NCBI RefSeq assembly: GCF_000412185.1
Contig: NZ_ASJA01000006.1
Location: 1-64,000 of the forward strand
Source of the DNA: Euryhalocaulis caribicus
GTDB lineage: Bacteria > Pseudomonadota > Alphaproteobacteria > Caulobacterales > Maricaulaceae
DNA: 64,000 nucleotides
Direction of reading: 5' to 3'
The translations under genes and the position numbers were made by a program. A model generated the notes under the pieces. That model did not search any database, was not told where the DNA came from, and saw only the letters and a program-made list of their open reading frames with translations. This document shows positions 1 to 7,432 of the stretch, in pieces. Numbering within the stretch: position 1 is the first letter of the stretch; the number at the start of each line of letters is the position of its first letter.

Positions 1-28
1 CGTTGGAGGCAGGCGCTTTGTTCTGAGA

Positions 29-311
29 GCCGCCCCCTCACCCTTTCGGCTGACCAAATCTTCTAGATTTGGAGCCTCAAGCCCTCTCCCCCTCTCGGGG
101 GCGAGGGGACTTCTTTTTTCTTTTTCAAATAGCTCCCGGAATTCGCGTTAGCGGATATCCGGGATCCAGTCTGCGCCGTCTCTGGACCCCGGATATTGGC
201 TTCGCCAATTCCGGGGACTCCTAGTGGAGTTGATGCGCGGAAAGCTCCGCATGGCCTTGCCATCGGAGGGGCGGGTGATCCTCCGGGCGAGCCGGAGGGT
301 GAGGGGGCGGC
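29..311. repeat. Intergenic palindrome mosaic bounded by inverted repeats
   Basis: The ends, 29-51 and 290-311, are near-perfect reverse complements (about 22 bp, one substitution plus one indel). Inside are smaller hairpins. The arms ccaaatc (54-60) and gatttgg (66-72) pair around a 5-nt loop. The 15-nt arms at 155-169 and 182-196 pair with one mismatch around a 12-nt loop, and outer arms at 135-143 and 207-215 enclose them. This looks like a non-coding dispersed repeat (MITE- or REP-like) rather than a terminator, because no single T-run dominates. No transposase or clear target duplication was seen. Confidence 0.55.
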
Positions 312-607
312 GCGTGTCGTGAGACGCAGGCCTATAGAATGGTTTTGTTTGTTCGCGACCTCACGAACACGCGCCGGGCGGCGTTTGACCTGCCTGACCG
401 GGTGGGTTTGCGGCCGTTTTCCTCCGCAGTTCCCGGCGACAGGCTGGAGACCAATAGCGGAGGGTCAAGTCCGCGCCGGCTCCAGCGCCGCGTTCGATCC
501 GTCCCATGCGACCTGAGCTCATGGCCCCTCGTGACGGCGAACAGGGAGGATTATGGGGGAGGTCGGCGCCCGGTCTGATATTTAATGATGAGCGCCCGCT
601 TTTCTGG

Positions 608-727
608 CCCTTCGAGACGCCGCGCCTTTAGCGCGGCTCCTCAGGGAAAGGGTGATATAAGCGTTTGAAAAAGTGGAAATTTTATTCCGGCCCTTAGCCT
701 GAGGAGCCCAGAAGGGCGTCTCGAAGG
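608..727. repeat. Two inverted REP-like elements (BIME-like pair)
   Basis: Two copies of the same unit lie head to head. Copy one (608-652) carries ccttcgagacgcc and ggctcctcagg. Copy two (691-727) carries their reverse complements cctgaggagcc (698-708) and ggcgtctcgaagg (715-727). Arms 609-621/715-727 and 635-645/698-708 match perfectly. The core CTGAGGAGC, a variable stem, then GCGTCTCGAAGG resembles a dispersed intergenic palindrome that I recall as common in alphaproteobacterial genomes. The pairing is seen directly; the family assignment is from memory. Confidence 0.7.
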
Positions 728-770
728 CGGGGTCAGGAGCGCGGGTGTTCCCGAGGAAAAGCGGCGGAGT

Positions 771-1562
771 TTACCCGCCGCGCATGTCGTCCCAGCTGCG
801 GGTGCGGGTGAGCATGGAGCGGATATAGTCGATATTCGCCGCGGCGGTGCCGGCGGGAACGTCGATCAGGGAGAGGTTGCGGGCCTCGTCGAACTTGCCT
901 TGCAGGGCCAGGACCAGCGCCAGGTTCTGCCGCGCCTCGGCGGGCGGGTTTTCCTGCGCGGTGGCTTTGCGGAGGAGGCGCTCCGCCTCGGCCGGCTGGC
1001 CGGAGAGCGTATAGCTCATCGCATAATTGGAGAGGATGCGCGGATTCTCGGGCGAGAGCTGCAGCGCGCGGCGATAGGCGTCCTGCGCGGCCGGATAATC
1101 GCCCATCAGGTCATGGGCGATGCCCAGAACCGACCACGGGCGCCAGTCGCCGGGAGCGACGGCGGCGGCCTGTTTGAGGGGATCAATGGCGGCGGGGGCG
1201 CGGCCCTCTTCCAGCCGGGCCGAACCGAAGGCCAGCAGCAGCGGGGCGTGGCCGGGATAAAGGGTGAGAGCCTGTTCGGCCACGCTTGCGGCCTTTTCCG
1301 GATTGCCGATCTGGCGCAGGGCGCGGGAGAATTCCGTCGCCGCCTGCTTGTCGGCGGGATTGAGTTCGTATTCGCGGGTCCAGAAGGTGGCGCGCTCCAG
1401 CGGCGGGCGCTGCTCCATCGCCGCGCGGGCGGCGGGCGTGGCCGGCGCCGGGGCCTGTTGCGCCGCTGTGGTCTCCGGCATGGCCGAGGCTTTTTCGTCG
1501 CCGGAGGTGGTGGCGCAGGCGGCCAGCGCCATGCTGAGAGCGAGGATCGAAATACGAAGCAT
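771..1562 (-). CDS. TadD-like tetratricopeptide-repeat lipoprotein
   Basis: The product is 263 residues. It begins with a lipoprotein signal peptide whose lipobox LAAC puts the lipidated cysteine at residue 16, so it should be anchored in a membrane facing the periplasm. A low-complexity Ala/Pro linker (to about 55) is followed by several tetratricopeptide repeats (about 65-225), recognisable by the spaced Ala/Gly/Pro pattern. The overall form and C-terminus (RSMLTRTRSWDDM) resemble TadD, a pilotin-like assembly factor of Tad/Flp pili. No other tad gene lies in the window, so the pilus role is inferred from family resemblance only. It is divergent from the aminopeptidase gene, with about 100 bp between them for both promoters. 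Confidence 0.7.
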   Translation of the reverse strand: MLRISILALSMALAACATTSGDEKASAMPETTAAQQAPAPATPAARAAMEQRPPLERATFWTREYELNPADKQAATEFSRALRQIGNPEKAASVAEQALTLYPGHAPLLLAFGSARLEEGRAPAAIDPLKQAAAVAPGDWRPWSVLGIAHDLMGDYPAAQDAYRRALQLSPENPRILSNYAMSYTLSGQPAEAERLLRKATAQENPPAEARQNLALVLALQGKFDEARNLSLIDVPAGTAAANIDYIRSMLTRTRSWDDMRGG

Positions 1563-1665
1563 GAAACCGCGCCTTTCGTCGTGCGATCTGCAGAGTTCGG
1601 GGCGCAGTTTGCTGTAACCGGTTCAAGAATGCGTTAACAATGAAAGCGTCCGCGCAGGCGCCTAT

Positions 1666-3081
1666 ATGGCGGTTATCAAGCAATCCGAGAGGCCAATTCC
1701 CTTGTCCGACATCATCCTGACCGAAGCGCCCGCCCATGCCGTTCCAATCCATCCTATCCGCAAGGACGGTCTGGAAGACTGGCTGAACGCGCAACCGGCC
1801 CCGGCGGCGGCCTTTGCCCGCGCCGCGGGGTTCAAGGCGGGCGAGGGGGAGATCCTTCTGTTCCCGTCGCAGGACGGCGCGCTGGAGCGCGTGGCGCTGG
1901 GGCTGGGGGGAAGCGGCGATCCGCGGCTGTTCGGCGGCGCGGCGGCGGAGCTGCCGCCCGGAGATTACCGCGTCGAGGGCGCGGTGGACGGCGTAACGCC
2001 CGACGAGATCGCGCTTTTCTGGCTGCTGGGGACCTATCGCTTCACCCGCTACAAGAAGAGCGAGCGGAAAGACCCGCGGCTGGTTGCGCCGGAGGGCGCG
2101 GACCTGGACGAGGTGCGGCGGCTGCAGAAATCGACCTTCCTGGCGCGCGACCTTGTGAATACCCCGGCCGAGGATATGGGGCCGGACGCCCTGCAGGCGG
2201 AAGTGGAGCGCGTGGGCAAGGCGTTCGGCGCGCGGGTGACAACCATCGTGGGCGACGACCTGCTGACCGAGAATTTCCCGATGATCCATGCGGTCGGACG
2301 GGCGGCGTCCAAGGCCAAGGCGCCGCGCCTGATCGATTTGCAATGGGGCGATGAGAGCGCGCCGAAACTGACGCTGGTGGGCAAGGGGGTTTGCTTTGAC
2401 ACGGGCGGGCTGAACATCAAGCCGGCCTCGTCCTCCCGCCTGATGAAGAAGGATATGGGCGGGTCGGCCAATGCGCTGGCCACGGCGCGGCTGGTCATGG
2501 ACGCCGGGCTGAACGTGCGGCTGCGCCTGCTGATACCGGCGGTGGAGAACAATATCGATGGCGGCGCCTATCGCCCCGGCGACGTTCTGACCAGCCGCAA
2601 GGGGCTGACGGTGGAGGTGGATAATACCGACGCGGAAGGCCGGCTGGTCCTTGGCGACGCGCTGGCGCTGGCGGCGGAGGAAAACCCGGACCTGATCATC
2701 GATTTCGCCACCCTGACGGGCGCGGCGCGCGTGGCGGTGGGGCCGCAACTGGCCCCTTACTATACCGATTTCCAGGACCTGTCGGACGCGCTGGAAAGCG
2801 CGGCGGGGGAGATGCGCGACCCGGTATGGCGAATGCCGCTGCACAAGCCCTATTTCGAGATGCTGGATAGCCCGATCGCGGACATGGTGAATTCCGCCTC
2901 CGGCGGGTTTGCCGGCTCGATCACCGCGGCGCTGTTTCTCAGCCGGTTTGCCGGCGACGGGCCGTGGATGCATTTCGATATCTATGCATGGAATCCCGAC
3001 GCCCGTCCGGGCCGCCCGCCGGGCGGCGAGGCGCAGGGCCCGCGGGCGGTCTATCGCATGCTGAAGGCCCGTTATGGCTGA
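1666..3081 (+). CDS. Leucyl aminopeptidase family protein (peptidase M17)
   Basis: The product is 471 residues, a usual M17 length. The C-terminal catalytic domain is intact. It has the metal and catalytic residues in GKGVCFDTGG (Lys240, Asp245), a metal Asp at 263, and the family signature NTDAEGRL at residues 320-327 with Asp322, Glu324 and Arg326. M17 enzymes are cytosolic two-metal aminopeptidases that release N-terminal residues from short peptides. The N-terminal domain (1-150) is divergent, as is common. The gene overlaps the next gene, an NlpC/P60 hydrolase, by 8 bp. The pair is therefore co-translated and may act together on cell-wall or other peptides; that link is inference. Confidence 0.93.
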   Translation: MAVIKQSERPIPLSDIILTEAPAHAVPIHPIRKDGLEDWLNAQPAPAAAFARAAGFKAGEGEILLFPSQDGALERVALGLGGSGDPRLFGGAAAELPPGDYRVEGAVDGVTPDEIALFWLLGTYRFTRYKKSERKDPRLVAPEGADLDEVRRLQKSTFLARDLVNTPAEDMGPDALQAEVERVGKAFGARVTTIVGDDLLTENFPMIHAVGRAASKAKAPRLIDLQWGDESAPKLTLVGKGVCFDTGGLNIKPASSSRLMKKDMGGSANALATARLVMDAGLNVRLRLLIPAVENNIDGGAYRPGDVLTSRKGLTVEVDNTDAEGRLVLGDALALAAEENPDLIIDFATLTGAARVAVGPQLAPYYTDFQDLSDALESAAGEMRDPVWRMPLHKPYFEMLDSPIADMVNSASGGFAGSITAALFLSRFAGDGPWMHFDIYAWNPDARPGRPPGGEAQGPRAVYRMLKARYG

Positions 3082-3925
3082 GGAATTCGACCCCCGCGTC
3101 ACGCCGTTCCGCGCTGATCTTGCGGCGGCCTTCCTGAAAGGAAAGGTCGAGGCCGCGCGCTATGCGGAGCCTGTTCGCAAGGCCTGCCGGATCCCGGCCG
3201 CGCCCATCGTGAAAGCGCCGGACGGCGAGGCGGCGATGGATGACCAGCTTCTGTTCGGCGAACGGTTCGACGTCTATGAGGAAAAGGACGGCTGGGCCTG
3301 GGGGCAGGCGGCGGGCGACGCCTATGTCGGCTATGTCCGCAGCGGCCATCTTGGCGAGGCCGGGGCCGCGCCGGACCGGCGGATTACCGCCCTGCGCACC
3401 TATGCGTTCTCCCGTCCCGATATCAAGTCGCGCCCCGACAGGCTGTTGAGCCTGAATGCGAAAATCGCGGTCGCGGAAGAAGAAGGCCGGTTCGTGCGCG
3501 ACGCGGAGGCGGGCTGGATCATTGCCGCGCATGCCGGGGCGCTGGACGAGACGGTCAGCGACCACGCCGCCGTGGCCGAGCAATTCCTGGGCGCGCCCTA
3601 TCTGTGGGGCGGCAAGGAGAGCCTGGGGCTGGACTGTTCGGGGCTGGTGCAGATGAGTCTGGAAGCCGCGGGCGTGGCCGCGCCGCGCGATACGGACATG
3701 CAGGAAGTGGCGCTGGGCCGGGACGTGGAAACCGATGAGGCCCTGTCAGGGCTGAAGCGCGGCGATCTGGTGTTCTGGCCGGGCCATGTCGGGATCATGC
3801 TGGACGAGACACGTCTGATTCACGCCAACGCGCATCACATGATGACGGCGATTGAACCCCTGCGTGAGGCGGTGGACCGCATCGGCGCCAAGGGAACGCC
3901 GCTCGGCCGGATCAAGCGGGTCTGA
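3074..3925 (+). CDS. NlpC/P60 family cysteine hydrolase with SH3-like domains
   Basis: The product is 283 residues with no signal peptide. Residues about 60-160 look like bacterial SH3 segments (for example GWAWGQAAGDAYVGYV). Residues about 160-283 form the NlpC/P60 papain-like domain, with the nucleophile Cys in LDCSGLV, the catalytic His in GHVGIML and a further polar residue in HANAHHM. Such enzymes usually cleave the gamma-D-glutamyl-diaminopimelate bond of peptidoglycan stem peptides. Lack of a signal peptide suggests a cytosolic recycling role, coupled to the overlapping M17 aminopeptidase. A short inverted repeat (3925-3932/3950-3957) follows the stop and may separate it from the convergent RTX gene. 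Confidence 0.9.
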   Translation: MAEEFDPRVTPFRADLAAAFLKGKVEAARYAEPVRKACRIPAAPIVKAPDGEAAMDDQLLFGERFDVYEEKDGWAWGQAAGDAYVGYVRSGHLGEAGAAPDRRITALRTYAFSRPDIKSRPDRLLSLNAKIAVAEEEGRFVRDAEAGWIIAAHAGALDETVSDHAAVAEQFLGAPYLWGGKESLGLDCSGLVQMSLEAAGVAAPRDTDMQEVALGRDVETDEALSGLKRGDLVFWPGHVGIMLDETRLIHANAHHMMTAIEPLREAVDRIGAKGTPLGRIKRV

Positions 3926-3955
3926 GCAGCGCGGTTCTAAAGGGTGGTTGCGCTG

Positions 3956-4798
3956 CTACAGGACGAAATCCGCTTCGACCGGTTCATCGCCGAAGACAAG
4001 AAATTCCAGATCCGCATTATTGTCGCCGTCGATTTCGGCCTGAACGATATAACGCGCGCCCTGATCCACCACGCGCACCTGTCCTGCTCCCGAAAAGGAG
4101 CCAGTGATGAAGGTGAAGTCAAAATCACCCGGGATTGCGGGGAGGGCGTCGACGGCGGAGAGATCAATTGTATCCGCTCCCGTTTCGAATCCGGAAATAA
4201 CGTCCCGCGCGCCGCCGAAACCGGATTCGCCTACAGAGTTATAGATGAAGGTGTCGGAACCGGCGCCGCCGAACATAAGGTCACGGCCGCCGCCGCCTTC
4301 CAGACTGTCGTTCCCGGCGCCGCCTTTCAGGCGATCATCCCCGCCTCCGGCAAAAATGGTGTCGGCCTCGCCGCCGCCATTCAAAAGATCGGAGCCCGTG
4401 CCGCCGGACAGCAGGTCGGCGCCCGCGCCGCCGAACACGAGGTCATCGCCCTGATTGCCGTAAAGGCGGTCGGCGTCCTCGCCGCCCGAAATCATGTCCG
4501 CGCCGATGCTGCCGGTGATCGTCTCGCTCCCGGCGTTGCCCAGCAGGCGATCATCGCCGGACTGGCCCTCCATTCCGTCGTCGCCTGCGCCGCCTTTCAA
4601 CGTGTCATTTCCCGTTCCGCCTCGAAGAACGTCGGCGCCAGGGCCGCCTCTAAGGACGTCATCGCCGGCTTCGCCGTCGAGAGTGTCGCCGCCCGTATTG
4701 CCGAACAGGAAATCCGACCCGGCATCGCCGTATATCGTGTCGGCCCCGCTTCCGCCTCTGATTACATCGGCGCCTGTTGTTCCGTTAATGACCGCCAT
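3956..4798 (-). CDS. RTX (hemolysin-type calcium-binding) repeat protein
   Basis: The product is 280 residues made almost wholly of nonapeptide repeats of the GGxGxD type, starting at about residue 4 and running to about 185. A C-terminal region (about 190-280) follows, containing DVISGFETGADTIDLS, typical of serralysin-like C-termini. It ends in a hydrophobic tail (DFVL), consistent with a C-terminal type I secretion signal. There is no N-terminal signal peptide and no recognisable enzymatic domain. RTX repeats fold into a calcium-bound beta-roll after export. It is likely a substrate of a type I exporter such as the one at 38842-41992. A second, longer protein of the same design is encoded at 44247-45596. 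Confidence 0.9.
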   Translation of the reverse strand: MAVINGTTGADVIRGGSGADTIYGDAGSDFLFGNTGGDTLDGEAGDDVLRGGPGADVLRGGTGNDTLKGGAGDDGMEGQSGDDRLLGNAGSETITGSIGADMISGGEDADRLYGNQGDDLVFGGAGADLLSGGTGSDLLNGGGEADTIFAGGGDDRLKGGAGNDSLEGGGGRDLMFGGAGSDTFIYNSVGESGFGGARDVISGFETGADTIDLSAVDALPAIPGDFDFTFITGSFSGAGQVRVVDQGARYIVQAEIDGDNNADLEFLVFGDEPVEADFVL

Positions 4799-4897
4799 CC
4801 CAGCCCCTCATGCATCACTACAATCAGGGCGACCCTAGGTTGGGATTCGGACGTGAAGCAACCCGGCACGGTTGTTTTTTTGATGGCGTAACAAACG

Positions 4898-5458
4898 CTA
4901 GAGAAACAGGCGCTCTTTGAGGTTCGGGGTCTCCGCCAGGTTGCGGCGGCGGCGGTCCGTGAAATCGATTCGGGCCTGGCGGCGGCGGCGGCAGGGGCCG
5001 ACATAGGTGTCGCTGACCACGAAGGGGCGCGGCTTGAACAGCGCGCTGACCACCTTGTCATAGACCGAGGCCGGGGAAACCGGCTTGGTGAGAATCTCCG
5101 TGGCGCCCGCATCGCGCAGCATCAGGACGCGCTTGCGGTCGGTGTGGGCGGTGCACATGACGACCGGCATGCGCTGATCGGCGCCGCGCATGTCGTGGCG
5201 GATGGTCTTGAGGAAGGCGTGGCCGTCCATCGGCTCCATCTGCCAGTCGGCGATGACCAGGTCGAAATCGAATTCCTTGATCATCGCCAGCGCGCGCTCG
5301 CCGTCCGGGGCCTTGTCGATTTGCGATACGCCGAAGGCCTTCAGCATGGCGGTCATCAGTTCGAGCATGAAGGCGCTGTCGTCGGCGAGCAGCACGGAGG
5401 CGGATTCCAGCCCCTTCTGAACGAGCTTCTCGTCTAGATCTTTCGAAGCGTTGGCCAT
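4898..5458 (-). CDS. CheY-like response regulator with basic C-terminal tail
   Basis: The product is 186 residues. Residues about 20-140 form one receiver domain. The acidic pocket is Asp26/Asp27, the phospho-acceptor is Asp71 in IADWQMEPMDG, the conserved Thr/Ser lies in MCTAHTD, and the Lys is in LTKPVSP. After it comes FVVSDTYVGPCRRRR and an Arg-rich tail instead of an output domain. A GPxRRR tail of this kind is familiar from alphaproteobacterial single-domain regulators. It is probably a signalling relay protein acting by protein contact. No kinase gene is adjacent, so its partner is unknown. The upstream gap (5459-5637) should hold its promoter. Confidence 0.85.
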   Translation of the reverse strand: MANASKDLDEKLVQKGLESASVLLADDSAFMLELMTAMLKAFGVSQIDKAPDGERALAMIKEFDFDLVIADWQMEPMDGHAFLKTIRHDMRGADQRMPVVMCTAHTDRKRVLMLRDAGATEILTKPVSPASVYDKVVSALFKPRPFVVSDTYVGPCRRRRQARIDFTDRRRRNLAETPNLKERLFL

Positions 5459-5637
5459 CGGTTGTCCGCCCAGATTTCATAGTGCTACGCCGCACGGCTA
5501 GCGTTTCGCGCGGACGGGTTTCAAGGCCGGCCGCCAGTCAGAGCGAAACGACAAAACCCGGGCGGCGTCGCTTGTCCGTTGGCGCGCCGTACGACGCGGT
5601 TTCGTGAAAAGAACCCTGAGCAGTGGCGCGCGCGCGC

Positions 5638-5673
5638 AAAAAAAATCACGGCCCTCTCGACGAAGGCCGTGAT
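5638..5673 (-). terminator. Rho-independent terminator of the cytochrome c gene
   Basis: Read on the minus strand, a 9-bp stem (atcacggcc pairing with ggccgtgat, plus-strand 5645-5653 and 5665-5673) is followed by eight T residues. It lies about 45 bp after the cytochrome c stop codon. Confidence 0.85.
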
Positions 5674-5716
5674 CTTATGCGTTTCGCGTTTCCGAACGGT
5701 TACCGAAAAGCGCGGC

Positions 5717-6520
5717 TTATTCGGTTTCGTTGTCGCTGACGTCGTCGTCTTGCGTTTCGGCGGAGCCGGTTTCGGCTTCCGGCTCTTCGCCCTCGGCTTC
5801 GTCCTGAGCTTCTTCCGCATCGACCGGGGGATTGCCTTCCGAGGCGTCCGCTTCGGCATCGGCGCCGGCTTCTTCGCCGTCCGCGGCGGCGTCTTCAGAC
5901 GCGGCTTCTTCGCCTTCTTCGGCCGTGGCTTCGCCTTCCGCGGCGGCCTCGCCCTCCGCCGTTTCACCTTCGGCGGCTTCTTCTTCTTCCGGGAGCGGCT
6001 CCGGGAATTCCGGGGCGTCCGGGCTGATGGAGGCCAGATAGGCGATCAGATTGACGCGGTCCTCATCGTCGCGGATGCCGGCGAACGACATGGCCGTGCC
6101 CTGAATGTAACCGCGCGGGTTTTGCAGATAGTCATTCAGGTTCTGATAGAGCCAGGGATTGTCGTAATCGGCCATGGCGCTGGAATAGTTGAATCCGCTG
6201 ACCGAGCCGGCCTGACGACCCACCACGCCGTGCAGGTTCGGGCCCGTCAGCGCGCCGCCGCCGGCCTCGAACGTGTGGCAGGAGACGCATTTGCGGGATT
6301 GCGATTCGCCGGCGCTGAGATCGGCGTTGCGCAGCATGGCGCCCAGATCCAGAACTTCCTCTTCCGCAGCGCCGCCGGCGCCGAGGGTTTCGGGAACCTC
6401 GATCTTGTAGGCCGCTTCTTCCAGCTCATGCGGGTGATAGACCACGTGGCTGAGTTCTTTCAGGCCCAGAACAATCAGAAAGACGGCAAGAAGCGCGCCG
6501 GAGACTTTGGTGAACGTCAT
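5717..6520 (-). CDS. Membrane-anchored class I cytochrome c with acidic C-terminal tail
   Basis: From the chosen ATG the product is 267 residues. Residues 6-20 form an uncleaved N-terminal membrane anchor. The haem site is CVSCH at 78-82, and the axial Met is in GTAMSFAG (Met144). The layout matches membrane-bound cytochrome c of the CycM/c552 type, which carries electrons from the bc1 complex to terminal oxidase in the periplasm. The unusual part is residues about 170-267, an Ala/Glu/Asp-rich tail with repeated EGE units and almost no basic residues. An in-frame start 75 bp upstream would add a basic segment ahead of the anchor, so I prefer 6520. A strong terminator follows. Confidence 0.88.
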   Translation of the reverse strand: MTFTKVSGALLAVFLIVLGLKELSHVVYHPHELEEAAYKIEVPETLGAGGAAEEEVLDLGAMLRNADLSAGESQSRKCVSCHTFEAGGGALTGPNLHGVVGRQAGSVSGFNYSSAMADYDNPWLYQNLNDYLQNPRGYIQGTAMSFAGIRDDEDRVNLIAYLASISPDAPEFPEPLPEEEEAAEGETAEGEAAAEGEATAEEGEEAASEDAAADGEEAGADAEADASEGNPPVDAEEAQDEAEGEEPEAETGSAETQDDDVSDNETE

Positions 6521-6684
6521 TCGCTTATCTCGAAACCCTATATCGCCTGAAATGCGGCGCCGGAATTTGAGCCGCGTGTTTGGCATGATGCGCATCGTTT
6601 CGCAACATGGCGGGGCTGCGCGAATGCGCCGCGCCCGCCCGGCGCTTGATAAGCGGCGCGGCGGCGCATAAGGCTCGACATAGT

Positions 6685-7428
6685 ATGAAAACCGCGATTG
6701 TCATTCCCGCGCGCCTGGGCTCCACGCGCCTGCCGCGCAAGCCGCTGGCCGATATTGCCGGGCGGGCGATGATTCTGCGCGTGGCCGATGCGGCGAAGGC
6801 CGCCGATATCGGTCCGGTGCTGATCGCCGCGGGCGAGGAAGAGATTGCGGAGGCGGCGCGGGCAGCCGGTTATGAGGCCGTGCTGACCGATCCGGACCTG
6901 CCGTCAGGCACGGACCGGGTGCTGGCCGCGCTACAGGCCGCGGACCCGGACCGCGAATGCGAAGCGGTGATCAATCTGCAGGGCGATCTGCCCGATCTGG
7001 ACCCGGCCGTGATCCGCGCCGCCCTGGAAGCGGTGACAGGCGCGGAGGGCGTGGATATCGGCACGCTGGCGACCGAGAACGCCGATGCCGCCAAGCGCGA
7101 CGATCCCAATGCGGTGAAGGCGGTGCTGGCGCTGGAGGCCGGTGGACGGCGCGGGCGGGCGCTCTATTTCACGCGGGCCACGGCGCCGTGGGGCGAGGGC
7201 CCGATTTACAAGCATGTCGGGATATACGCCTTCCGCCGCGCGGCGCTGGAGCGTTTCTGCGCCCTGCCGCCCAGCCCGCTGGAAAAGCGCGAGCGGCTGG
7301 AACAATTGCGGGCGCTGGAGAACGGGATGCGGATCGATGCATTGCTTATCGATGACGCGCCTGATGGCGTGGACACGCCGGAAGACCTTGAACGACTGAG
7401 AGCGCGCCTGAGCGCCAAGGAGACCTAG
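6685..7428 (+). CDS. kdsB: 3-deoxy-manno-octulosonate cytidylyltransferase
   Basis: The product is 247 residues, the normal length. It activates Kdo with CTP to CMP-Kdo for the inner core of lipopolysaccharide, in the cytosol. The nucleotide-binding N-terminus (IPARLGSTRLPRKPL), the segment LPSGTDRV, the metal-binding region VINLQGDLP and YKHVGIYAFRR are all present. The ATG at 6685 starts the domain directly; an upstream in-frame start would add 26 residues of unrelated sequence. It ends 4 bp before the mscS-like gene, so the two are probably co-transcribed. The presence of kdsB agrees with a Gram-negative outer membrane with Kdo-containing lipopolysaccharide. Confidence 0.95.
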   Translation: MKTAIVIPARLGSTRLPRKPLADIAGRAMILRVADAAKAADIGPVLIAAGEEEIAEAARAAGYEAVLTDPDLPSGTDRVLAALQAADPDRECEAVINLQGDLPDLDPAVIRAALEAVTGAEGVDIGTLATENADAAKRDDPNAVKAVLALEAGGRRGRALYFTRATAPWGEGPIYKHVGIYAFRRAALERFCALPPSPLEKRERLEQLRALENGMRIDALLIDDAPDGVDTPEDLERLRARLSAKET

Positions 7429-7432
7429 AAGA

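Larger units (their letters stand above)
1..770. other. Gene-free region rich in inverted repeats
   Basis: No convincing gene is seen here. Short open frames on both strands have no recognisable domain and run straight through palindromes. What the stretch holds is two repeat clusters: a nested palindrome mosaic at 29-311 and a pair of inverted REP-like units at 608-727. The sequence between them (about 312-607) shows nothing I can name. The segment lies downstream of the minus-strand TPR lipoprotein gene and may include its transcript end. Confidence 0.6.

Noticed and set aside
196-578. Short plus-strand frames in the left gap
   Set aside because: They cross palindromic repeats, have no ribosome site that stands out and no family, so they are treated as chance frames.
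1183-3102. Very long minus-strand open frame (about 640 codons) opposite the aminopeptidase gene
   Set aside because: It is a by-product of high GC third positions. The translation is rich in Arg, Gly and His with no domain, and the plus-strand M17 gene has intact motifs.
4860-4890. Hairpin followed by a T-run between the RTX and response regulator genes
   Set aside because: The stem is only 5 bp, and the T-run is on the plus strand, where no gene upstream needs a terminator.
5579-6550. Plus-strand frame rich in Phe, Gly and Arg
   Set aside because: It is the antisense of the cytochrome acidic tail; Glu/Ala codons read backwards give Phe/Gly/Arg.
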